Positions 14,085 through 19,670 of a DNA stretch of 19,670 nt are shown here, piece by piece; positions within the stretch are counted from its first letter, which is position 1; each line of letters opens with the position of its first letter. Under the pieces are notes generated by a model that ran no database searches, was not told the DNA's origin, and saw only the letters and a program-made list of their open reading frames with translations. The stretch lies in NCBI GenBank assembly GCA_036272915.1, contig DATAXV010000012.1, forward strand, positions 1-19,670, read 5' to 3'. The position numbers and the translations under genes are program-made. This DNA comes from DATAXV01 sp036272915. GTDB taxonomy: Bacteria; Chloroflexota; Dormibacteria; Dormibacterales; Dormibacteraceae.

Positions 14085-16157
14085 TCAGGCGAAGTGGCAG
14101 GCGACTATCCGCCCGCCCGCCTTGGCCGTCAGCGGCGGCTCCTCCTCGGCGCAGATGCCGTCCTGCGTGCCCTTGGCCCGGGCCAGGGGGCAGCGGGTCC
14201 GGAACCGGCAGCCGCTGGGCGGGTTGATGGGGCTGGGGACGTCGCCGCGGAGGATGACCCGCTGCCGCCGGTCGGCGACCTCGATCTCGGGGATGGCCGA
14301 GATCAGCGATTGCGTGTAGGGGTGCAGCGGGTTCTGGTAGAGCTCCTGAGCCCCCGCCAGCTCCATCACCTTGCCCAGGTACATCACCGCGATGCGGTCG
14401 GAGATGTAGGCGACCACGGCCAGGTTGTGGGCGATGAAGACGTATGTCAACTCGAACTCGCGCTTGAGCTCCACCAGCAGGTTCAGCACCTGGGACTGGA
14501 TGGACACGTCGAGCGCGGAGACCGGCTCGTCGGCGATGACCAGCTTGGGTCGCAGGGCCAGGGCGCGGGCGATGCCGATGCGCTGCCGCTGCCCGCCGGA
14601 GAACTCGTGCGGGTAGCGGTTCACGTACTCGGGGCGGAGGCCGACCCGCTCCAGCGTGTCGCGCACGATCTCCTCGCGCTGCTTGCGGTTGCGCATCCCG
14701 TGCACGAGGAGGCCCTCGCCGACGATCTGGCCGATTGACATCCTCGGGTTGAGGGAGCCGATCGGGTCCTGGAAGATCATCTGCATCTGCGCCCGAAGCG
14801 GCTTCAGCTGTCTGCGGGAGAGCCCGTTGATGTCCCGGCCGTCGAACTCGATCTTCCCCGACGTGGGCTCGATCAGGCGGAGGATGGTGCGGCCGAGCGT
14901 GGACTTGCCGCAGCCGGACTCGCCGACCAGGCCGAGCGTCTCCCCGGGCTTGACCTCGAGGTCGACGCCGTCAACGGCGCGGACATGGCCGCGGACCGTC
15001 CGCAGCAGGCCGCCGCGCACCGGGAAGTACTTGACGATGCCGTCAAGGCTGAGCAGCGCCCCCCTCTTCTCCGAGGTGAGGGGTGCGACCTCGGCGGCGG
15101 CCGGCTCGGCGGGCGGCTCGGCGGGTGGCTCGGCGGGTGGCTCGAACGCGGTCGCCTGCTCCTGGCGGGGCCCGTGCTCGGTCAGCCAGCAGGCTGAGGA
15201 GCGTCCGCCGCCGAGCTGGAACAGGGCGGGATGCTTGTCGCACGCCTCATAGCGGTAGTCGCAGCGGGAGGCGAAGCGGCAGCCGGTGGGCCAGTGCAGA
15301 CCGCTCGGGACGACCCCCCTGATCACACCCAGCTTCTCCGCCTGGGTCATCCCCAGCCGGGGAACCGACTTGAGCAGGCCCTCGGCGTAGGGGTGCTGCG
15401 CGTTCTTGAGCAGGGGGCCGGTCAGGGCGCGCTCGACGACCTCGCCGGCGTACATGACCACGACCTCTTCGCACATCTCGGCGACGACGCCAAGGTCGTG
15501 GGTGATCAGCATCACCGACATGCCGACCTCGCGCTGCAGGTCGCGGAGCAGGTCCAGCACCTGGGCCTGGATGGTCACGTCCAGGGCGGTGGTGGGCTCG
15601 TCGGCGATGAGCAGCTTGGGGTTGCAGCTGAGGGCCATGGCGATCATGACTCGCTGGCGCATGCCCCCGGACATGTGGTGCGGGTAGTCGTCGAGGCGCC
15701 GCGTCGCGTCGGGGATGCGGACCAATTCCAGCATCTCCGCCGCCCGCTTCGTCGCCCGCGACTTGGAGAGGCCCTGGTGCCGGATGATCGTCTCCGAGAT
15801 CTGATCCCCGACCGTGTAGACCGGGTTGAGCGAGGTCATCGGCTCCTGGAAGATCATGCCGATCTCGGCGCCGCGGATGTCCCGCATCTCCTCGTCGGAC
15901 AGCTCGAGGAGGTCCTGGTTGTCGAACCGGATCCGTCCCGAGCTGATCCGGCCGGGCCGGTCGACCAGGCGCATGATCGCGAGAGCGGTGACGCTCTTGC
16001 CGCACCCCGATTCCCCGACCACACCCAGCGTCTGACCGGGATAGGCGGAGAAGGAGACCCCGTCCACCGCCTTCACGATTCCATCAAACGTGTCGAACTC
16101 GACGTGGATGTCCTCCACGTCGAGCAGGGGCCGAAGCCCTTGCTGCTGCTCAGTCAC
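14085..16157 (-). CDS. Fused dipeptide/oligopeptide ABC importer ATPase (DppD-DppF type)
   Basis: A 690-residue protein holding two complete ABC ATPases of the Dpp/Opp importer type, normally separate proteins. First half: Walker A GESGCGKS (48-55), signature MSGGMRQR (162-169), Walker B LLIADEP (182-188), switch His220, then the oligopeptide C-terminal extension with Cys293, 299, 306 and 323, a pattern known to hold an iron-sulfur cluster in DppD. Second half: Walker A GESGCGKST (412-420), signature FSGGQRQR (519-526), Walker B LVIADEP (539-545), and its own Cys-containing tail (GCRFRTRC). The halves are joined by a Pro/Ala/Glu linker (about 339-357). Starting at GTG 16157, three bases after the upstream permease stop, it is the last gene of the operon. 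It hydrolyses ATP on the cytoplasmic face to drive import. Confidence 0.94.
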   Translation of the reverse strand: MTEQQQGLRPLLDVEDIHVEFDTFDGIVKAVDGVSFSAYPGQTLGVVGESGCGKSVTALAIMRLVDRPGRISSGRIRFDNQDLLELSDEEMRDIRGAEIGMIFQEPMTSLNPVYTVGDQISETIIRHQGLSKSRATKRAAEMLELVRIPDATRRLDDYPHHMSGGMRQRVMIAMALSCNPKLLIADEPTTALDVTIQAQVLDLLRDLQREVGMSVMLITHDLGVVAEMCEEVVVMYAGEVVERALTGPLLKNAQHPYAEGLLKSVPRLGMTQAEKLGVIRGVVPSGLHWPTGCRFASRCDYRYEACDKHPALFQLGGGRSSACWLTEHGPRQEQATAFEPPAEPPAEPPAEPAAAEVAPLTSEKRGALLSLDGIVKYFPVRGGLLRTVRGHVRAVDGVDLEVKPGETLGLVGESGCGKSTLGRTILRLIEPTSGKIEFDGRDINGLSRRQLKPLRAQMQMIFQDPIGSLNPRMSIGQIVGEGLLVHGMRNRKQREEIVRDTLERVGLRPEYVNRYPHEFSGGQRQRIGIARALALRPKLVIADEPVSALDVSIQSQVLNLLVELKREFELTYVFIAHNLAVVAYISDRIAVMYLGKVMELAGAQELYQNPLHPYTQSLISAIPEIEVADRRQRVILRGDVPSPINPPSGCRFRTRCPLARAKGTQDGICAEEEPPLTAKAGGRIVACHFA
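15103..15138. repeat. 12-base tandem repeat within the ATPase linker
   Basis: Three near-identical copies of GGCTCGGCGGGT, with a partial fourth, encode the repeating Glu-Pro-Pro-Ala linker between the two ATPase halves. A unit that is a multiple of three keeps the frame when copy number changes, so linker length may vary between strains. Confidence 0.8.
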
Positions 16158-16160
16158 GGG

Positions 16161-17105
16161 TCAGCGCAACCCCCTGGGATCGAGTGCGTCACGCAACCCG
16201 TCGCCGATGAAGTTGATGCAGAGGACCGTGACCACGATGCACAGTCCCGGGAACACGGTCCACCACCAGTTGCCGCTGAGCAGGTACTGCTGCGAGTTGC
16301 TGAGCACGGTGCCCCAGGAGTAGGTGGGAGGCTGGAGCCCGAAGCCGAGGTAGCTCACGAACGCTTCGAGGATGATGTTCGTGGCCACGCCCAGGGTGAA
16401 CGAGACCAGGATCGGTCCCACCGCGTTGGGCAGCAGGTGGCGGTAGATGATGCGCATGTTGGACACACCGAGCGCGCGCGCCGCCTCGGTGAACTGCTGC
16501 TCTCGCAGGGAGAGCATGTAGCTGCGGACGATACGGGCCGGCCCCGGCCAGCTGAAGATGCCGAAGATGATCGCGATCGTGACCGGGCTGGCGTGGCCGA
16601 AGACCTTGGTCGCGAGCGGGACGGTGAGCAGGATCGGGACCGAGAAGTAGAGGTCGGCGATACGCATCAGGACCGCGTCGAGCGGGCCGCCGATGAAGCC
16701 GGAGGCGCCGCCGATGATGAGCGCCATGGCGATGCCGACGACCATCGAGCCGACGCCGATGAAGATCGAGAGCTCGCCGCCGTAGAGGCAGAGGCTGAAG
16801 ATGTCGTGGCCGTTCAGGCTGTCGGTGCCGAAGAGGTGTGCCAGCGATGGGGGCTGGTTGGCTTGACCCAGCGTGTACTGGTTCGCCGTCTGGATGAAGT
16901 TCGGCGCGATCAGGTGCCAGAGCGGCGCGCCGTAGCAGAGGACGAGGATGGCGACGAAGCCGAGCAGCGCCCACTTGGCCAGCGGGTGGGCCATGAAGCG
17001 CCGGTAGGTCAGCTCCCGGAAGTTGAGCTGCTGTGTCGCCTCGCCCCCGCTGAGGGCGGAGTCCGGTGCCGGCTGCGGACCCAGCTCGCCGCGGACGTCA
17101 AGCAT
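16161..17105 (-). CDS. ABC importer permease, DppC/OppC type
   Basis: A 314-residue inner-membrane permease of a peptide/nickel-type importer. It has the long cytoplasmic N-terminus of DppC proteins, a first TM at about 44-62, the HLFGTDSLNGHDIFS motif (90-104; the family norm is LGTDxxGRDxxS), then about five further TMs, and the EAA loop that contacts the ATPase (EAARALGVSNMRIIYRHLLP, 207-226). The ATG at 17105 lies inside the upstream permease gene, an eight-base overlap, and the stop is three bases before the ATPase start, so the genes are co-translated. It pairs with the DppB-type permease to form the channel. Confidence 0.93.
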   Translation of the reverse strand: MLDVRGELGPQPAPDSALSGGEATQQLNFRELTYRRFMAHPLAKWALLGFVAILVLCYGAPLWHLIAPNFIQTANQYTLGQANQPPSLAHLFGTDSLNGHDIFSLCLYGGELSIFIGVGSMVVGIAMALIIGGASGFIGGPLDAVLMRIADLYFSVPILLTVPLATKVFGHASPVTIAIIFGIFSWPGPARIVRSYMLSLREQQFTEAARALGVSNMRIIYRHLLPNAVGPILVSFTLGVATNIILEAFVSYLGFGLQPPTYSWGTVLSNSQQYLLSGNWWWTVFPGLCIVVTVLCINFIGDGLRDALDPRGLR

Positions 17106-18105
17106 AGGAGATCCTCGGGTCGACGATCGCGTAGGCGATGTCGGCCAGGATGTTGCAGAAGACGATGAGGACCGACGACACGAACATAATCCCCATCAGG
17201 AGCGTGTAGTCCTCGACGGAGAGCGCCTGGTAGAAGAGCTGGCCCATCCCCGGCCAGCTGAAGATCTGCTCGGTGACGACCGCGCCTCCGAAGAGCACGG
17301 GCAACGTCAGCGCGATGTTCGTGATGACGGGGAGCAGGGCATTGCGCAGCGCGTGCTTGAGGACCACCGTCCGCTCCAGGAGGCCCTTGGCCCGGGCGGT
17401 GCGGACGTAGTCCTGGTTGACGGTGTCCATCATCGACGCGCGCATGAAGCGCGAGTCCCCGGCGATGCCGACCAGCGCCACGGTGAAGGCCGGAAGGATC
17501 AGGTGATGGATGATGTCCAGCACCCCGGAGACCGGGTTGGCGGCCAGGTAGCTCTGGAACTGGGGCGTGCCCCAGCCGGCGCCGGTGTCGCTGACGTTGA
17601 CGATGCCGGCGACCGGGAAGATCGGCACGAACACGGCGAGCGCCAGGATCAGCATCAGGCCGAGCCAGAAGGTCGGCATCGAGAAGAAGATGTACGAGAA
17701 GAAGGTCACCGCCTGGTCGAAGATCGAGTACCGGCGGAGCGCCGCGTAGATGCCGGAGGGCAGGGCGAGGAGCTCCTGGATGCAGAAGGCGGTGCCCATC
17801 AGGATGACCGTCGCCGGCAGGTGCTCGGCGATCGCCTTGCGGACCGGGATCCCGAGGAAGAACGAGAACTCCCAGTTGCCCGTGACCATCGACTTGGCCC
17901 AGACGAAGTACTGCACGTAGAGGGGCTGGTTGAGGCCCCATGCCTTGATGATCGCGTTCTTGGCCGCCTGGCTCATGCGCGGGCTGAAGGCGAACGCCGC
18001 CATCGGCCCGCCGGGAAGCGCGTGCATCCCGAAGAAGAGCGCCAGGGAAATGAGGAAGAGGGTCGGGATTGCCTGACCCACTCTCCACACGAGATATCTG
18101 GTCAC
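17098..18105 (-). CDS. ABC importer permease, DppB/OppB type
   Basis: A 335-residue inner-membrane permease. It opens with the usual YLVWRVGQAIPTLFLISLAL TM, followed by the large periplasmic loop of DppB proteins, further TMs (about 96-120, 133-160, 200-216, 262-285, 300-325) and an EAA-like loop (DYVRTARAKGLLERTVVLKH, 232-251). It pairs with the downstream DppC-type protein. The start is GTG 18105: no other start in frame lies between it and the upstream stop. A good Shine-Dalgarno (AAAGGAG, 18145-18139) is too far (33 bases) to serve this GTG directly; it instead fits a short ORF whose stop overlaps the GTG. Confidence 0.93.
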   Translation of the reverse strand: MTRYLVWRVGQAIPTLFLISLALFFGMHALPGGPMAAFAFSPRMSQAAKNAIIKAWGLNQPLYVQYFVWAKSMVTGNWEFSFFLGIPVRKAIAEHLPATVILMGTAFCIQELLALPSGIYAALRRYSIFDQAVTFFSYIFFSMPTFWLGLMLILALAVFVPIFPVAGIVNVSDTGAGWGTPQFQSYLAANPVSGVLDIIHHLILPAFTVALVGIAGDSRFMRASMMDTVNQDYVRTARAKGLLERTVVLKHALRNALLPVITNIALTLPVLFGGAVVTEQIFSWPGMGQLFYQALSVEDYTLLMGIMFVSSVLIVFCNILADIAYAIVDPRISYA

Positions 18106-18128
18106 GGCTTCACCGACCCTCTGTCCAT
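18102..18128 (-). CDS. Possible eight-codon leader ORF coupled to the permease gene
   Basis: ATG at 18128 begins a frame encoding MDRGSVKP and ending TGA at 18104-18102, which overlaps the permease start as GTGA. AAAGGAG lies ten bases upstream of the ATG, directly after the binding-protein stop codon. Ribosomes loaded at this site would end exactly where permease translation begins. The alternative is that the Shine-Dalgarno acts on the GTG through mRNA folding. Confidence 0.35.
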   Translation of the reverse strand: MDRGSVKP

Positions 18129-18147
18129 CTGCTCGTTGCTCCTTTGG

Positions 18148-19670
18148 CTAGGAAGCCGCGGGCTTCATCCCGTAGTCGGCCGCGTTCCAGAAGTCGAGAC
18201 CGACGAAGGCGCCGCTGCCGGGGCCTCCAGGAGCGAAGTTGACGACGCTGCTTGCCGCCGTGGCGACGTTGGGTCGCTGGTAGAGCGAGATCAGAGGCAG
18301 GTTCTTGTTCCACTCGACCTGAAGCTGGTCATAGACCTTCTGCCGCTGCGACGCGCTGGCGGTGAGCTCGCCTTCGGTGAAGAGCTTCGTCATTGTCGGG
18401 TCATTGACGCGACCCCAGTTCTGCCCGCCCGGGTTGGCGGTGCTGGGGAGCTGCGAGGGGGTGACGAGGGTCGACCAGGAGTCGGGGTCCGCTCCGAACT
18501 CGTCGGTGAAGATCCCGGCGTCGAAGGTGCCCGTCGCCATCGTGCCGTTCTCGCCGAAGTCGCCGAAGAACTGGTCGGCGGGGAAGTTGGTGAAGTTGGT
18601 CACCTTGGCGCCGACCTGCCCCCAGTCATGCTGCAACTGCTCCTCCTCGGCCGACCGCTGCGGGTTACCGCTGGTGGTCGAGAGGGTGAACTCGAGCATC
18701 CGCCCGTTCTTCTCGCGGACGCCGCTCTTGGTCATCTTCCAGCCGTCGGAGGTCAGCATCGAGTTGGCCTTGGCGACGTCCAGCTTCCAGGCGGGAAGGT
18801 TGGTGTCGTACCAGGGCTTGAGGTTGTCGGGAAAGACGCTGTTCATGATCTTGCCGACGCCGCCGACCAGGGACTTGATCATCGCCTGCTTGTCGACGGC
18901 GATGTTCAGTGCCTGGCGCAGCACCGGGTCGTCCTTGAAGACGGTGGGCTTACCGCACGTCTGCGCGAACTGCTGTGACGCACAGCCGGTTTCATTGTTG
19001 CCCTGATTGAATAGGACCATCTCATAGCTGGGCGGGTAGGAGACGACGGTCTTGATGTTCTTCAGACCCTTGGTCGCGGATATGTCAGAGCCGAGCAGGT
19101 CCTGGCCGATCTGCGTGTCACTGGTGCGGATGCCGGCGAGCTCGCTGGACTTGTCTCCGTAGGTCTTGTAGACGAGCCGGCTCAGGTACGCCTTGTGGTT
19201 GAAGTACTTGGCGCCCGTGCGTCCGTCGGCGTAGTAGGGGTTGGGCTTGTAGGTGACGACGGTGTTGTTGCCGCCGGTGAAGCTGGTGACCACGTATGCG
19301 CCGTCGGTCACGGTCGGGTAGTTGGTGAAGAAGGGGGCGTTCTTCCAGTTGGCGACCGGGATCGATCCCAGTACGTGCTCCGGCAGCGGCGACATGTTCA
19401 TGTCGAGCAGATAGGGACCGAGGACGCCGGTGTTGATGGCGTTCGGCGCCTGGCAGTTGCCGGCCGGGACCGGACCCATCTGCCAGACCATCTTGGTCGG
19501 GCTCAGGATCTGCATGTCCTGGACCTGGTCGAAACCAGGGGCGGTCACCGCACCGCTGGCCGGGTTGCACTCCTGCTGCCAGGTCCACTTGATGTCCTGA
19601 GTGGTGATGGGGGTGCCGTCAGACCACTTCATCCCGCTCTTGAGCTGGATGGTAATGTCCATCTTGTTGC
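18148..19670 (-). CDS. ABC importer substrate-binding protein, family 5, 5' end beyond window
   Basis: The binding protein of the importer. About 507 residues are visible; the N-terminal part, including any lipoprotein signal, lies off the right edge. Family-5 (DppA/OppA-type) marks are KSGMKWSDGTPITTQDIKWT near the visible start, PFFTNYPTVTDGAYVVTSFT then NTVVTYKPNPYY, DDPVLRQALNIAVDKQAMIK, the YDTNLPAWKLDVAKANSML stretch, and LPLISLYQRPNV near the end. Cysteine pairs (QQECN/GNCQ and GCASQQFAQTCGK) could form disulfides outside the cell. It is the first visible gene of the operon; its stop TAG is two bases from a Shine-Dalgarno. The substrate (peptide, sugar, metal chelate or other) cannot be told from family membership. 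Confidence 0.92.
   Translation of the reverse strand, partial: NKMDITIQLKSGMKWSDGTPITTQDIKWTWQQECNPASGAVTAPGFDQVQDMQILSPTKMVWQMGPVPAGNCQAPNAINTGVLGPYLLDMNMSPLPEHVLGSIPVANWKNAPFFTNYPTVTDGAYVVTSFTGGNNTVVTYKPNPYYADGRTGAKYFNHKAYLSRLVYKTYGDKSSELAGIRTSDTQIGQDLLGSDISATKGLKNIKTVVSYPPSYEMVLFNQGNNETGCASQQFAQTCGKPTVFKDDPVLRQALNIAVDKQAMIKSLVGGVGKIMNSVFPDNLKPWYDTNLPAWKLDVAKANSMLTSDGWKMTKSGVREKNGRMLEFTLSTTSGNPQRSAEEEQLQHDWGQVGAKVTNFTNFPADQFFGDFGENGTMATGTFDAGIFTDEFGADPDSWSTLVTPSQLPSTANPGGQNWGRVNDPTMTKLFTEGELTASASQRQKVYDQLQVEWNKNLPLISLYQRPNVATAASSVVNFAPGGPGSGAFVGLDFWNAADYGMKPAAS

Noticed and set aside
15103..15150. Tandem 12-base units considered as a minisatellite or CRISPR-like array
   Set aside because: Units are contiguous without spacers and encode an in-frame Pro/Ala/Glu linker.
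15231..18978. Two long plus-strand open frames opposite the importer operon
   Set aside because: Antisense shadows; the minus strand encodes complete importer subunits with overlapping starts and stops.

Overview
The window is a GC-rich chromosomal segment (roughly two-thirds G+C by eye) from a bacterium that is probably an actinomycete or a Chloroflexota/Dormibacterota-type soil lineage. The grounds are an imuB/DUF6504/dnaE2 mutagenesis operon behind a GAAC-N4-GTTC LexA box (the Gram-positive/actinobacterial type), a multi-TM histidine kinase carrying the PDGxLPSRRW and RLYDID signatures, and several genes that look leaderless (a TANNNT-like -10 about 7-8 bases before the start codon, no Shine-Dalgarno). 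The phylum is inference. No rRNA, tRNA, CRISPR array, transposase or phage gene was seen.

Layout. (1) 1-3734, minus strand: an SOS-inducible translesion operon, imuB then DUF6504 then dnaE2. The dnaE2 3' end lies beyond the left edge. (2) 3961-4776, plus: a two-gene toxin-antitoxin-like pair, an RHH-DUF433 fusion and a DUF5615 PIN-like protein, with operator-like repeats over the start. (3) 4951-6671, minus: an AraC-family regulator followed by a phytanoyl-CoA-dioxygenase-family enzyme. Divergent from them is a PaaI-type hotdog thioesterase (6857-7258). (4) 7269-7639, minus: two tiny overlapping genes of unknown function. Divergent from them is a large FdhF/YdeP-type molybdopterin oxidoreductase (7730-10087), with a perfect inverted repeat over its promoter. 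(5) 10142-11458, plus: an M20-family metallopeptidase. (6) 11504-13675, minus: a histidine kinase with no response regulator in the window, possibly coupled to a doubtful upstream ORF. (7) 14085-19670, minus: a peptide/nickel-type ABC importer operon in the order binding protein (5' end off the right edge), two permeases, and one polypeptide holding both ATPases.

How the parts work together. The left operon should act in damage-induced mutagenesis: ImuB would link the polymerase DnaE2 to the clamp, and DUF6504 is a recurrent but uncharacterised partner. The right operon is a complete importer for an oligopeptide-like or other family-5 substrate. The middle is a patchwork of single metabolic genes, each with its own regulator or operator-like site.

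Nothing here is clearly a wholly new system. The items most worth a second look are the DUF6504 gene inside the SOS operon, the RHH-DUF433/PIN pair with helically phased operator repeats, the two small genes sharing a control region with the molybdoenzyme, an eight-codon ORF coupled to the first permease gene, and the repeated leaderless promoter pattern. Functions are assigned by reading motifs by eye; no database search was run.
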